From NCBI RefSeq assembly GCF_014646115.1, contig NZ_BMMV01000001.1, positions 62,001 to 126,000 of the forward strand: a stretch of 64,000 bases of DNA. The letters are read 5' to 3'. The DNA is from Streptomyces camponoticapitis (GTDB lineage Bacteria; Actinomycetota; Actinomycetes; Streptomycetales; Streptomycetaceae). The notes under the pieces are model-generated. The model saw nothing but the letters and a program-made list of their open reading frames with translations, did not search any database and was not told the DNA's origin. Below are positions 34,853-44,306 of this stretch, one piece after another. The translations under genes were made by a program, and so were the position numbers. Each line of letters begins with the position of its first letter. Position 1 is the first letter of the stretch.

Positions 34853-36040
34853 GTGTCCCGCATGGTTTACGGCGAGGGACACGACGGACATGAAGCACAA
34901 CAGGCAGCGGCGCGGGGGCAGCAAGGGCTCTGGGAGCACTGGGCGGACGGCCTGGACCGCGAGATCGAGACCCTCGACGAGTTCGACCAGGTGATCCTGG
35001 GCGGGACGCTCAGCGGCTACCGCGTCCAGTCGGTCGACCTGACGGGCCGTACGCTCGCCCTGCTGTCAACCGACACCTCCGAAACCGTCTTCCTCGGCTG
35101 CCCGATGGAACCGGACGCCGCGGCGAAGATACGGGCGGACGGGGCCCTGGTCTTCCCTCCCGTCCCGCACCTCCCCTTCGACCCGTACCGGGGCCTGCTC
35201 TACACACCCGTGCATCTCTTCGAAGGGCTGGACGAGGGCGGGTACGAGGTGACGCCGGACGCCCTCGCCTACGACTGGTTCCAGCGGACCAAGGCCGACG
35301 GCGACATACTCGGCTCGATGCTGCGGTCGGTCCACGACGACGCGATCTCGGACGCTCTGGACGAACTTCTCGTCGGCGCACGGGTCGTCGGTGTGATGGG
35401 CGGCCACGCGATGGCACGGGGCACCGACGCCTACGCGGAGGCGGCGCGCCTCGGCCGCGAGCTGGCCCGTACGGGGCTTACCGTCGCGACCGGCGGCGGC
35501 CCCGGCGCCATGGAGGCCGCCAATCTCGGGGCGTACGCCGCCACGCACCCCGACGAGATGCTGGACGAGGCGCTCGAAATCCTCGCAAAGACGCCGTCGT
35601 TCAGCCCGTCGATCTCCGAGTGGGCGCGCGCCGCCTTCGAGGTACGGGGCCGCTGGCCCGGGGGCGCCGGGTCGGTCGGAATCCCCACCTGGTTCTACGG
35701 CCACGAGCCGCCGAACGCCTTCGCCGGCCACATCGCGAAGTACTTCGCCAACGCGACCCGCGAGGACGGTCTGCTGGCCCGCTGCAACGCCGGCGTCGTC
35801 TTCCTGCCCGGCGCCGCGGGCACCGTCCAGGAAGTCTTCGACAACGCGACGCCGAACTACTACGAGTCACGCGGCGAACCGACACCCATGGTCCTGGTCG
35901 ACCGCACGCACTGGACGGAGAAGCTGCCCGCCTGGCCGCTGCTCACATCGCTGGCGCGGGAGCGCTCGATGGAGTCCCGCATCGCGCTCGTCGACTCGGT
36001 CGCCGAGGTTCCGGAGGCGCTGGCCCGGCTCTCGGCCTGA
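34853..36040 (+). CDS. LOG/PpnN-type Rossmann-fold protein
   Basis: A 395-residue protein of the LOG (lysine decarboxylase-like) family, whose enzymes release the base from nucleoside 5'-monophosphates. The LOG motifs are GGGPGAMEA (214-222) and PGAAGTVQE (319-327, a variant of PGGxGTxxE). An N-terminal region of about 165 residues precedes the LOG domain, as in the nucleosidase PpnN and unlike the short cytokinin-activating LOGs. GAGGGG lies 9 bases before the GTG. It converges on the thiamine operon with only 31 bases between stops. Confidence 0.82.
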   Translation: MSRMVYGEGHDGHEAQQAAARGQQGLWEHWADGLDREIETLDEFDQVILGGTLSGYRVQSVDLTGRTLALLSTDTSETVFLGCPMEPDAAAKIRADGALVFPPVPHLPFDPYRGLLYTPVHLFEGLDEGGYEVTPDALAYDWFQRTKADGDILGSMLRSVHDDAISDALDELLVGARVVGVMGGHAMARGTDAYAEAARLGRELARTGLTVATGGGPGAMEAANLGAYAATHPDEMLDEALEILAKTPSFSPSISEWARAAFEVRGRWPGGAGSVGIPTWFYGHEPPNAFAGHIAKYFANATREDGLLARCNAGVVFLPGAAGTVQEVFDNATPNYYESRGEPTPMVLVDRTHWTEKLPAWPLLTSLARERSMESRIALVDSVAEVPEALARLSA

Positions 36041-36071
36041 CTCGCGCGACGCGGGGGCGGACGACGCCTCG

Positions 36072-37151
36072 TCAGTCCGCCCGGCCGCCAGTTGGAGCCG
36101 CGCCCTCGTCGGCGTTGGCCGGTTCCCTTTCCTCCAGGACCACCACGTCCTCGGCCGCGAAGGAGACCCCGACCGTCGCTCCCTCGTCGGGCACATGGCG
36201 GAGGGCGCACTCCGCCTCCATCTCCGGGCCGTCGGTGGGCCGCAGAAGCACGGCGACGTGGCTGCCGCGGAAGGTGCGCGCCCCGACGGTGCAGCGCAGG
36301 CCTTCCTCAGGAGGGCCGAGCCGTACCCCAGCGGGTCGTACCAGCAGCGTGCGGCGGCCCTGGGGTGAGCCGGCGGGCACCGGGACCTTGCCCCAGGGCG
36401 TGTCGGCGATGTCACCGCGCACCGTGGCGGCCACGACGTTGTCGAAGCCGAGGAAGCGCGCCACGAACGCGGAGGCAGGACGCTGCCAGACCTCTACCGG
36501 TGTGCCGCTCTGGGCGACGCGTCCGTCGCGCATCACCACGACCCGGTCGGCGAGCGCGAAGGCCTCGCCCTGGTCGTGTGTGACGGCGAGCACCGTCGTA
36601 CCCAACTGCGTGAACACACCGCGCAGTTCCACGACCAGGCGTTCGCGCAGACTCCGGTCGAGCTGGCCCAGCGGTTCGTCGAGCATGAGCAGCCGGGGGC
36701 GCGGGGCGAGCGCCCGTGCCAGTGCCACGCGCTGCTGCTCGCCGCCGGACAGCGCCGCGACGGCGCGGCCCTGGGCGCCAGGGAGGCCGACGAGATCGAG
36801 CAACTCGGCGACACGTCGCTGCTGTTGACCGCGCGGCTCGCCGCGCATACGCAGACCGAAGGCGACGTTGCCGCCGACGTCACGCTGCGGAAAAAGCTGG
36901 TGATCCTGGAACATCAGGCCGACGCCCCGTCGGTGCACCGGCACCCCCGCCTGGTCGGTGCCCTCCAGCAACACGCGCCCCGTGTCCGGCGGTTGAAGGC
37001 CGGCGACGACGCGAAGCAAGGTGGACTTGCCGCTGCCGCTCGGCCCCAGGACGCAGACGATCTCGTGCGCCGCGATCTCCAGATCCACCGCTTCGAGCGC
37101 CGTACGGTGCCCGAAGCGCACCGTCACGTCCTCAAGAGTGAGCAGGGCCAT
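36072..37151 (-). CDS. thiQ: Thiamine ABC transporter ATP-binding protein
   Basis: ATPase of 359 residues: Walker A GPSGSGKS (36-43), Q-loop MFQDHQLFP, signature LSGGEQQR, Walker B LLMLDEPLGQLD and switch AVTHDQGEA, followed by a TOBE-type C-terminal region of about 120 residues. Its ATG shares one base with the stop of the permease gene. Thiamine specificity comes from the TPP riboswitch that heads the operon and from the ThiB-like binding protein. Confidence 0.88.
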   Translation of the reverse strand: MALLTLEDVTVRFGHRTALEAVDLEIAAHEIVCVLGPSGSGKSTLLRVVAGLQPPDTGRVLLEGTDQAGVPVHRRGVGLMFQDHQLFPQRDVGGNVAFGLRMRGEPRGQQQRRVAELLDLVGLPGAQGRAVAALSGGEQQRVALARALAPRPRLLMLDEPLGQLDRSLRERLVVELRGVFTQLGTTVLAVTHDQGEAFALADRVVVMRDGRVAQSGTPVEVWQRPASAFVARFLGFDNVVAATVRGDIADTPWGKVPVPAGSPQGRRTLLVRPAGVRLGPPEEGLRCTVGARTFRGSHVAVLLRPTDGPEMEAECALRHVPDEGATVGVSFAAEDVVVLEEREPANADEGAAPTGGRAD

Positions 37152-38809
37152 CAGAACTCTCCGGAACGGTCGGTACGGATACGTTCGAGCACCAGCAGCG
37201 ACACGGCGCACACCACCATCAGTACCGTGCTCAGGGCCATCGCCTGCCCGTAGTTGAGATCACCGGGCCGCCCCAGCAGCCGCGCGACAGCCACCGGCAA
37301 CGTCGGCCGGTCCGGTCGCGCGATGAAGACCGTGGCACCGAACTCACCGAGCGAGACCGCGAAGGCGAATCCGGCGGCCACCAGCACCGCCCGCCGTACC
37401 ATCGGCAGATCGACCTCCCGCCATGCTCGTAGCGGCGACGCCCCCAGAACGGCGGCGGCCTCGCGCAGTCGCCCATCCACGGCACGCAGGACGGGAAGCA
37501 TGATCCGTACGACGAAGGGGACCCCCACCAACGCCTGGGCGAGCGGCACCAGGATCCATGACGCCCGCAGGTCCAGCGGCGGCTTGTCGAGCGTGATCAG
37601 GAACCCGAAGCCAACGGTGACCGCCGAGACGCCGAGCGGGAGCATCAGCAGCGCGTCGAAGCCCCGTACGAGGCGCCCCGCTCGCCGGGTGAGCGCCGCC
37701 GCGGCCAGCCCGCCCACCACCAGGGCGATGACCGTGGCAGTCAGGGCGTAGCGCAGGGAGTTCCAGACCGCCTCCAGCGGAGGTACGAGGAACGTGCCGC
37801 CGCTCGCCTCCACGGAGCGCAGGGCCTGGTAGTAGTCGAAGCCGTACCCGGCGGGGCCGTCGAGCGACCGCTCGATCAGCACGCCGAGAGGCAGCAGGAT
37901 CAGGAGAAGGACAGTGCCGAGCACGCCGGCGAGCAGCACCCACTGGCCCGCTCCGTGCGGTCTGCGCACCGTCTGCGCGGGGTCGACCAGTTTCAGCGTG
38001 GTCTCCCGCCTCCGTACGGTCCAGGCGTGCAGCGCCAGGATCGCGCCGACGGCGGCGAACTGCACCATCGTCAGAACGGCGGCGGTGGGCAGGTCGAGCA
38101 GTCGCGCGGTCTGCCGGTAGATCTCCACCTCCAGCGTGGAGTACGCCGGGCCGCCCAGGATCTGGACGATGCCGAAGGAGGTGAAGGTGAAGAGGAAGAC
38201 CATCAGCGCTGCGGCGGCGACGGCGGGACCCAGTGCGGGCAGCGTGACGCGCCACCACGCCGCCAGCCGCCCGGCGCCGAGCACCCGTGCGGCCTCCTCC
38301 TGACGTGGGTCCAGCTGCGCCCAGAGACCGCCCACGGTGCGGACGACCACCGCGTAGTTGAAGAAGACGTGCGCGAGGAGGATCGCCCATACCGTCGTGT
38401 CCGCCCGCACGCCCCACAGTTCGTCGAGGAACCCGCCACGCCCCAGCAGCGCGAGGAACGCCGTGCCGACGACGACTGTCGGCAGGACGAACGGCACCGT
38501 CACGACGGCGCGCAGGATCTGTTTGCCGGGGAAGTCGAAGCGTGCGAAGACGTAGGCACCGGGGAGCGCGATAAGCAACGTGAGGGCCGTGGAGACCGCG
38601 GCCTGCCACGTCGTGAACCAGAGCACCTGCCCGATGTCGGGCCGGCTCAGCACGTCGCCGAACCTGCCCCAGTGCCAGGAGCCGTCCGCCTTCAGCCCGC
38701 GCCCGACGATCGCGACCACGGGGTAGGCGAAGAAAACCGCGAAGAACGCGACGGGTACGGCCATGAGGCAGAGCCGTACGACGCTTCCCCGCCGCCGCGC
38801 GGCGCGCAC
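37151..38809 (-). CDS. thiP: Thiamine ABC transporter permease (two fused permease halves)
   Basis: A permease of about 552 residues with about twelve membrane helices in two homologous halves. Each half has an ATPase-docking loop: EEAARVLGAGRLAAWWRVTLP in the first, EAAAVLGASPLRAWREVDLP in the second. This is the ThiP/FbpB fused layout. The N-terminus is uncertain. The reading frame is open to a GTG at 38965 inside thiB, but that end is Arg/Gly/Thr-rich and unlike a permease. The GTG at 38809 has GGGGAGG 11 bases upstream and is preferred. Confidence 0.85.
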   Translation of the reverse strand: MRAARRRGSVVRLCLMAVPVAFFAVFFAYPVVAIVGRGLKADGSWHWGRFGDVLSRPDIGQVLWFTTWQAAVSTALTLLIALPGAYVFARFDFPGKQILRAVVTVPFVLPTVVVGTAFLALLGRGGFLDELWGVRADTTVWAILLAHVFFNYAVVVRTVGGLWAQLDPRQEEAARVLGAGRLAAWWRVTLPALGPAVAAAALMVFLFTFTSFGIVQILGGPAYSTLEVEIYRQTARLLDLPTAAVLTMVQFAAVGAILALHAWTVRRRETTLKLVDPAQTVRRPHGAGQWVLLAGVLGTVLLLILLPLGVLIERSLDGPAGYGFDYYQALRSVEASGGTFLVPPLEAVWNSLRYALTATVIALVVGGLAAAALTRRAGRLVRGFDALLMLPLGVSAVTVGFGFLITLDKPPLDLRASWILVPLAQALVGVPFVVRIMLPVLRAVDGRLREAAAVLGASPLRAWREVDLPMVRRAVLVAAGFAFAVSLGEFGATVFIARPDRPTLPVAVARLLGRPGDLNYGQAMALSTVLMVVCAVSLLVLERIRTDRSGEF

Positions 38810-38928
38810 CGCGGCGCCGACCTCCCCGCCCCGTCCCTTGCCCGGCCCCCGACCTGGTTCTCCGACGACGGGCCCCGTCCCCGGCCCCGTACGGGTGCTC
38901 CGCTCGCCCTTCCGGGCGCCGTCCGCGG

Positions 38929-40023
38929 CTACTTGACGACGAGTGAGGTCCACGACTGGATCCACTCGTCACGGTTCGCGGCTATCTTCTCCGGGGCCAC
39001 GGTCTGCGGCTTGTCGACGACGGCGCCGTGGTCGGTGAAGAGCGCCGGCAGCTTCGCGCCGTCGACGACCGGATTCACGAACATGTTGAGCGGCATGTCC
39101 TCCTGGAAGGTCTTGCTCACCAGGAAGTCCAGCAGGGCCTCGCCGCCCGCCTCGTTCTTCGCCCCCTGGAGCAGACCGGCGAACTCGATCTGGCGGAAGC
39201 AGGTCCCCGTGGCGACGCCGGTCGGCGCCTCCTTGGGCTGCGGTTCGGCGTACAGGACCTCGACGGGCGGGCTCGACGCGTACGAGACGACGAGCGGGCG
39301 CTCCGCCTTCGCCTTCTTGCCGCCGGCCGAGCCTGAGAAGTCCTCGTTGTAGGCCTGCTCCCAGCTGTCGACGACCTGGACGCCGTTGGCCTTGAGCTTC
39401 TTCCAGTAGTCCTGCCAGCCGTCGTCCCCGTACGCGCCGACGGTGCCGAGGAGGAAGCCGAGACCCGGTGAGGACTGCTCGGCGTTCTCGACGACGAGGA
39501 GGTCCTTGTAGGCGGGCTTCGTCAGGTCGGCGAAGGACTCCGGCGGCGCCAGCTTCTTGTCCGAGAAGTACTTCTTGTCATAGTTGACGCAGATGTCGCC
39601 GGTGTCGACGGGGGTGACACGGTGCTCGGCGTCGTCGAGCCGCACGTCGGCGCGGACCTGGTCGAGGCCCTTCGCCTCGTACGGCGTGAACAGGCCGTTG
39701 TCGAGAGCACGCGAGAGGAGCGTGTTGTCGACGCCGAAGAAGACGTCGCCCTGCGGCGAACCCTTGGTGAGAATTTCCTTGTTGAGCGCCTCGCCGGCCT
39801 CGCCGCTCTTCAGCACCTTGACGGTGTAGCCCGTCTGCTCGGTGAACTCCTTCAGTACGGAGTCAGAGGCGGCGAACGAGTCATGGGCGACGAGCGTCAC
39901 GCTCTTGGACTTCGCCCCGTCCGACGACCCGGCGTCCTCGGACCCGCCCCCGCACGCGGCGAGCGTGGAGACTCCCAGCGCCGCGGCGACGGCGCCGACC
40001 GCCATCTTCTTCGTGGTACGCAA
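38929..40023 (-). CDS. thiB: Thiamine-binding lipoprotein of the ABC transporter
   Basis: Periplasmic-type binding protein of 364 residues, lipidated at Cys24 in the lipobox LAAC. The mature part reads VTLVAHDSFAASDSVLKEFTEQTGY, the opening of TbpA/ThiB thiamine (phosphate)-binding proteins, with NYDKKYF and a late LPLNMF-like stretch. The start is an unusual TTG at 40023, fixed by AGGAGG 7 bases upstream and by the signal sequence. Translation is probably controlled: the Shine-Dalgarno can pair in a hairpin, and a TPP riboswitch lies upstream. Confidence 0.92.
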   Translation of the reverse strand: MRTTKKMAVGAVAAALGVSTLAACGGGSEDAGSSDGAKSKSVTLVAHDSFAASDSVLKEFTEQTGYTVKVLKSGEAGEALNKEILTKGSPQGDVFFGVDNTLLSRALDNGLFTPYEAKGLDQVRADVRLDDAEHRVTPVDTGDICVNYDKKYFSDKKLAPPESFADLTKPAYKDLLVVENAEQSSPGLGFLLGTVGAYGDDGWQDYWKKLKANGVQVVDSWEQAYNEDFSGSAGGKKAKAERPLVVSYASSPPVEVLYAEPQPKEAPTGVATGTCFRQIEFAGLLQGAKNEAGGEALLDFLVSKTFQEDMPLNMFVNPVVDGAKLPALFTDHGAVVDKPQTVAPEKIAANRDEWIQSWTSLVVK

Positions 40024-40031
40024 CTGAATTC

Positions 40032-40050
40032 CTCCTGGGGTGTCCAGGAG
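40032..40050 (-). promoter_or_regulatory. Hairpin sequestering the thiB Shine-Dalgarno
   Basis: On the coding strand CTCCTGG pairs with CCAGGAG (7 bp, 5-base loop), and the 3' arm contains the AGGAGG of thiB. A further hairpin (GCCCTGCCC with GGGCAGGGC, 40059-40067 and 40088-40096) lies between it and the riboswitch. Likely parts of the expression platform. Confidence 0.6.
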
Positions 40051-40115
40051 AAGACGCGGCCCTGCCCCGCGCCGGCGGACCGGAGCAGGGCAGGGCGCAA
40101 CAGCTTGAGTGATGA

Positions 40116-40224
40116 CCGAACTTCCTACCCAGAATGACCTGGGCGAGGTTCAGAGGGTCTGCGACCGTGGGGCTCTTCCGAGCCTCTGCCGCACTCTCAG
40201 CGCTGTGGCGCTCCCCTGTCGGAA
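40116..40224 (-). promoter_or_regulatory. TPP riboswitch (THI element)
   Basis: The coding strand has the conserved THI blocks in order: GGGGAGC near the 5' end, CTGAGAG (40194-40200), ACCCTCTGAACCTC (40145-40158) and GGTCATTCTGGGTAGGAAG near the 3' end. Spacing fits the TPP aptamer. It sits about 95 bases upstream of thiB. High thiamine pyrophosphate should lower expression of the importer, here probably at translation initiation. Confidence 0.92.
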
Positions 40225-40283
40225 TATGTAATTCGTTCGAACCCCCAGCGTACATGGACCCCAACGGGGCCCCTCCGCCGCGC

Positions 40284-41396
40284 TCAGCGCTCCGTCGCCG
40301 CCAGCTGACCGCACGCCCCGTCGATCTCCTGGCCGCGGGTGTCGCGCACCGTCACGGGCACCCCGTGGGACGCGATCGCCTCGACGAAGGCCTTCTCGTC
40401 CTCAGGACGGGAGGCCGTCCACTTGGACCCTGGCGTCGGGTTGAGCGGGATCAGATTGACGTGCACCCGCTTCCCCTTGAGCAGCCGCCCCAGCAGATCG
40501 CCCCGCCACGCCTGGTCGTTGATGTCGCGAATCATGGCGTGCTCGATGGAGATGCGGCGGCCCGACTTCTCCGCGTACTCCCAGGCGGCGTCCAGCACCT
40601 CCCGCACCTTCCAACGGGTGTTGACCGGGACGAGGGTGTCGCGCAGTTCGTCGTCGGGCGCGTGCAGCGAGACGGCGAGGCGGCACTTGAAGCCCTCGTC
40701 GGCGAAGCGCAGCATCGCGGGCACCAGGCCCACCGTCGAAACGGTGATGCCGCGCTGCGAGAGACCGATGCCGTCCGGCTCGGGGTCGGTCAGCCGGCGG
40801 ATCGCCCCGACGACGCGGCGGTAGTTGGCGAGTGGTTCGCCCATGCCCATGAAGACGATGTTGGACAGCCGGGCGGGACCGCCGGGGACGTCGCCGTCGC
40901 GCAGCGCGCGCATGCCGTCCACGATCTGGTGCACGATCTCCGCCGTGGACAGGTTGCGGTCGAGGCCCGCCTGCCCCGTGGCGCAGAACGGACAGTTCAT
41001 ACCGCAGCCCGCCTGCGAGGAGATGCACATGGTGACCCGGTCCGGGTAGCGCATCAGGACGGACTCGACGAGGGTGCCGTCGTGCAGCCGCCACAGCGTC
41101 TTACGGGTGGTGTCGTCGTCGCAGGAGATGTGCCGCACCACGGACATCAGGTCGGGAAGCAGTTCCGTGGCGAGCTTCTCACGCGCGGACGCCGGGATGT
41201 CCGTCCACTCCGCGGGGTCGTGCGCGAACCGAGCGAAGTAGTGCTGCGACAACTGCTTGGCACGGAACGCCTTCTCGCCGAGCGCCGCGACGGCCTCACG
41301 ACGCTCTTCCGGCGTGAGGTCGGCGAGGTGCCTCGGCGGCTTCTTGGCGCCACGGGGCGCGACGAACGTGAGCTCTCCGGGATTGGGCGGTGCCAT
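40284..41396 (-). CDS. rlmN: 23S rRNA (adenine2503-C2)-methyltransferase
   Basis: Radical SAM enzyme of 370 residues that methylates A2503 of 23S rRNA (and A37 of some tRNAs). The iron-sulfur cluster cysteines are Cys131, Cys135 and Cys138 (CxxxCxxC in GCGMNCPFC). MGMGEPL and SLHAPDD are also present, and a late Cys in [10 protein letters not shown] is the second catalytic cysteine. ATG 41396 has GAGGAG 10 bases upstream and gives the usual length; an extension to 41486 reads Pro/Arg-rich and overlaps no signal. Confidence 0.94.
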   Translation of the reverse strand: MAPPNPGELTFVAPRGAKKPPRHLADLTPEERREAVAALGEKAFRAKQLSQHYFARFAHDPAEWTDIPASAREKLATELLPDLMSVVRHISCDDDTTRKTLWRLHDGTLVESVLMRYPDRVTMCISSQAGCGMNCPFCATGQAGLDRNLSTAEIVHQIVDGMRALRDGDVPGGPARLSNIVFMGMGEPLANYRRVVGAIRRLTDPEPDGIGLSQRGITVSTVGLVPAMLRFADEGFKCRLAVSLHAPDDELRDTLVPVNTRWKVREVLDAAWEYAEKSGRRISIEHAMIRDINDQAWRGDLLGRLLKGKRVHVNLIPLNPTPGSKWTASRPEDEKAFVEAIASHGVPVTVRDTRGQEIDGACGQLAATER

Positions 41397-41514
41397 GAGC
41401 TGTTTTCTCCTCGGTACGACGAGGCCGGTGTTCCCCGCCGGCTGCGGGAGGGACATGGGCACACTGCCGGTGCCAGGAGACCTCATGTGACGGGCTCCGC
41501 GACCACGGAGCGCA

Positions 41515-41547
41515 GTAAGGCCCGCCGTCCAGGACGGCGGGCCTTAC
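41515..41547 (-). terminator. Terminator after cdsA
   Basis: A 15-bp perfect stem (41515-41529 with 41533-41547) with a 3-base loop, 25 bases past the cdsA stop and upstream of rlmN, separating the two units. Confidence 0.8.
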
Positions 41548-41571
41548 CAGGGTAACCGGTACGGATACGGC

Positions 41572-42642
41572 TCAGCCCGAGCCGACGAAGACCACCAACA
41601 GCAGCCACACCACGGGGGCCGTCGGCAGAAGCGAGTCGAGGCGGTCCATGATGCCGCCGTGACCGGGCAGCAGCGTGCCCATGTCCTTGATCCCGAGGTC
41701 CCGTTTGATCATCGACTCGCCCAGGTCCCCGAGCGTGGCACTGGCGGCCACGGCGAGACCGAGCAGCAGCCCCTGCCACCAGGTGCCGTCCTCGATGAGG
41801 AACTGCATGCACAGCGCGCCGGCCGCCATGGCGAACCCCACGGCGCCGAGAAGGCCCTCGCGGGTCTTGCCGGGGCTGATGCGCGGCGCCAGCTTGTGGC
41901 TGCCGAAGCGCCAGCCGATCGCGTAGGCACCGGTGTCGCTGACGATGGTCAGAACGAGGAACGTGAGCACGCGCTGCGCGCCGTCGTCCGCCTTGAGCAT
42001 CATCGCGACGAACGTCGCCAGGAAGGGCACGTAGAACGCCGCGAAAACGCCCGCCGTCACGTCCTTGAGATAGCCCTCGGGCGGCTCCGTCATGCGCCAG
42101 GCGAGCACGGCGAGCGCGGTGAGCGCCGTGGCGACCCAGGCGCCCTCCGCGCCCCGTACGTACCCGGCGACCACCATCGCCGCGCCACCGACCGCGAGCG
42201 GGATGAGGGGCGCCTTGATGCCCTTCTTCTCGTCGAGCCGGGAGGTCAACTCCCACAGCCCGACGACGACGGCGACCACTATGACGCCGATGAAGACGGC
42301 CTTCACGATGAAGAGGGACGCCACGATCACCGCGCCGAGTCCCACACCGACACCTATGGCCGCCCTGAGGTCGCGGCCTGCCCGCTTCTTCGGCGGGGGT
42401 GGCGGAGGGGCGGACATGGGCTCCTGCGGCGTTTCATCACGGAACAGGGGGCCGCCCGGCCGAGCAGCCCCCCGGTCGTCATCCTGGAACCCGCCGCTCG
42501 CGGGTACGTCGGGCACGATGGGCATGGGCCGAGTCTGCTGTGCGTCAAGCTCATCGTATGCGGGACCCGCCGGGGCAGCCCCCTGGTCAGGCGGTCCCCA
42601 GTAACCGGCAGTCGGCGGGGCCCCCCAGGAAGAGTCGTTCAT
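41572..42642 (-). CDS. cdsA: Phosphatidate cytidylyltransferase
   Basis: Makes CDP-diacylglycerol from phosphatidic acid and CTP in the membrane, the precursor of all phospholipids. The 356-residue protein has an N-terminal cytoplasmic tail of about 95 residues (Pro-rich, unusual outside actinobacteria), then about eight helices. The CDS signature appears as GDLGESMIKRDLGIKDMG followed by LPGHGGIMDRLDS near the C-terminus. Its ATG shares one base with the frr stop. Confidence 0.94.
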   Translation of the reverse strand: MNDSSWGAPPTAGYWGPPDQGAAPAGPAYDELDAQQTRPMPIVPDVPASGGFQDDDRGAARPGGPLFRDETPQEPMSAPPPPPPKKRAGRDLRAAIGVGVGLGAVIVASLFIVKAVFIGVIVVAVVVGLWELTSRLDEKKGIKAPLIPLAVGGAAMVVAGYVRGAEGAWVATALTALAVLAWRMTEPPEGYLKDVTAGVFAAFYVPFLATFVAMMLKADDGAQRVLTFLVLTIVSDTGAYAIGWRFGSHKLAPRISPGKTREGLLGAVGFAMAAGALCMQFLIEDGTWWQGLLLGLAVAASATLGDLGESMIKRDLGIKDMGTLLPGHGGIMDRLDSLLPTAPVVWLLLVVFVGSG

Positions 42643-43199
42643 CAGACCTCGAGCAGCTCGGCTTCCTTGTGCTTGAGCAGCTCGTCAACCTGGGCGACGT
42701 ACTTCGCCGTGGTGTCGTCGAGCTCTTTCTCGGCGCGGCGGCCTTCGTCCTCGCCGACCTCGCCGTCCTTGATCAGCTTGTCGATCGTCTCCTTGGCCTT
42801 GCGGCGCACGGAGCGGATCGAGATCTTGGAGTCCTCCGCCTTGGTCTTGGCGACCTTGATGTACTCCTTGCGGCGGTCCTGCGTGAGCTCGGGGAACACC
42901 ACGCGGATGATGTTTCCGTCGTTGCTCGGGTTCACTCCGAGGTCGGAGTCGCGGATGGCCTGCTCGATGTTGCGCAGCGCGCTCTTGTCGAACGGAGTCA
43001 CCACGGCCATGCGCGGCTCGGGCACCGAGAAGGAGGCCAGCTGGTTGATCGGGGTCAGGGCACCGTAGTAGTCCGCCACGATCTTGTTGAACATCGCCGG
43101 GTGCGCACGACCGGTGCGGATCGCGGCGAAGTCCTCCTTGGCGACCAGGACGGCCTTCTCCATCTTCTCCTCTGCTTCGAGGAGGGTCTCTTCGATCAC
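42642..43199 (-). CDS. frr: Ribosome recycling factor
   Basis: Cytoplasmic factor that, with EF-G, splits ribosomes after termination. The 185-residue length is exactly that of the family; conserved stretches are [24 protein letters not shown] and [21 protein letters not shown] lies 6 bases before GTG 43199; the GTG one codon earlier is only 3 bases from it, so the second is chosen. It overlaps cdsA by one base. Confidence 0.96.
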   Translation of the reverse strand: MIEETLLEAEEKMEKAVLVAKEDFAAIRTGRAHPAMFNKIVADYYGALTPINQLASFSVPEPRMAVVTPFDKSALRNIEQAIRDSDLGVNPSNDGNIIRVVFPELTQDRRKEYIKVAKTKAEDSKISIRSVRRKAKETIDKLIKDGEVGEDEGRRAEKELDDTTAKYVAQVDELLKHKEAELLEV

Positions 43200-43328
43200 C
43201 ACTTGCTCCTGCGTGTCTTGAGTGGGCCCGGTGTGCTTACAGGGCCGGCGGAACCTGCGTCGCGTCTTCTTCCTGCACGGTGTCCGACCGGCAGGGCTTT
43301 GTCCATCCCCGTGCGGGGCAGCCGGAGT

Positions 43329-44108
43329 TCAGACCCGGGTGCCCTGATCACTCACGAGCGTGCCGATCTTCTCACCCTTGACGGCGCGCGCGATATTGCC
43401 CTCCGTGAGGAGTTCGAAGACGAGGATCGGCAGCGCGTTGTCGCGGCAGAGAGTGACGGCCGTGGCGTCGGCGACCTTGAGGTTGCGGGTGATCACCTCG
43501 CCGTACTCCAGCGCGTCGAACTTCACCGCGTCGGGGTTGGTCTTGGGGTCGGAGTCGTACACCCCGTCCACACCGTTCTTGCCCATCAGCAGCGCCTCGG
43601 CATCGATCTCCAGGGCGCGCTGGGCGGCGGTGGTGTCGGTGGAGAAGTACGGCATCCCCATGCCGGCGCCGAAGATGACGACGCGGCCCTTCTCCAGATG
43701 CCGCACGGCGCGCAGCGGGATGTACGGCTCCGCGACCTGCCCCATGGTGATGGCCGTCTGGACGCGGGAGTCGATGCCTTCCTTCTCCAGGAAGTCCTGC
43801 AGGGCCAGGCAGTTCATGACCGTACCGAGCATGCCCATGTAGTCGGAGCGGGCCCGGTCCATGCCGCGCTGCTGGAGTTCGGCGCCGCGGAAGAAGTTGC
43901 CTCCACCGATGACGATGGCGATCTGCGCCCCGTCCCGCACGACGGCGCCGATCTCGCGGGCGATGGCGTGTACGACGTCGGGGTCGACGCCGAGCCCTCC
44001 CCCACCGGCGAACGCCTCACCGGACAGTTTCAGCATGAAGCGCCCGGCCTTCTTGCCGGGGTCGCTGTTGTCGTCGGTGGACTGGGTGGCGTCCGCGCCC
44101 TTGTTCAT
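43329..44108 (-). CDS. pyrH: UMP kinase
   Basis: Phosphorylates UMP to UDP. The 259-residue protein has [11 protein letters not shown] at the N-terminus (after a 24-residue tail), [11 protein letters not shown] in the nucleotide site and [20 protein letters not shown] lies 6 bases before ATG 44108, which rules out the longer reading frame. It is separated from tsf by a hairpin and from frr by 129 bases, so frr may be transcribed from its own promoter as well. Confidence 0.96.
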   Translation of the reverse strand: MNKGADATQSTDDNSDPGKKAGRFMLKLSGEAFAGGGGLGVDPDVVHAIAREIGAVVRDGAQIAIVIGGGNFFRGAELQQRGMDRARSDYMGMLGTVMNCLALQDFLEKEGIDSRVQTAITMGQVAEPYIPLRAVRHLEKGRVVIFGAGMGMPYFSTDTTAAQRALEIDAEALLMGKNGVDGVYDSDPKTNPDAVKFDALEYGEVITRNLKVADATAVTLCRDNALPILVFELLTEGNIARAVKGEKIGTLVSDQGTRV

Positions 44109-44135
44109 GGGGATCTCCTCGTGCACATACGAAGA

Positions 44136-44177
44136 AGGCCATTGCCGATGGGTCTGTGTCCCTAGCGGCAATGGCCT
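44136..44177 (-). terminator. Hairpin between tsf and pyrH
   Basis: A perfect 12-bp stem (44136-44147 with 44166-44177) and an 18-base loop, followed on the minus strand by TTCTTCG. Terminator of rpsB-tsf or attenuator ahead of pyrH. Confidence 0.65.
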
Positions 44178-44306
44178 CCTCGTCAGATCTGCGGCCGTCC
44201 GGCGCGTGTTCGGCCGGCGGCTGCAGTAGACCCTAGCCGGGTCCACCGTCGATCGCGTACGACTGCGCTGTCCCGGGTGCTCGGCCCCGGAACGGTGTCC
44301 GGAACG

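Noticed and set aside
38810..38965. N-terminal extension of the ThiP permease to the GTG at 38965
   Set aside because: It overlaps thiB, is Arg/Thr/Gly-rich and lacks a ribosome site; a start after GGGGAGG at 38809 is more plausible, though not certain.
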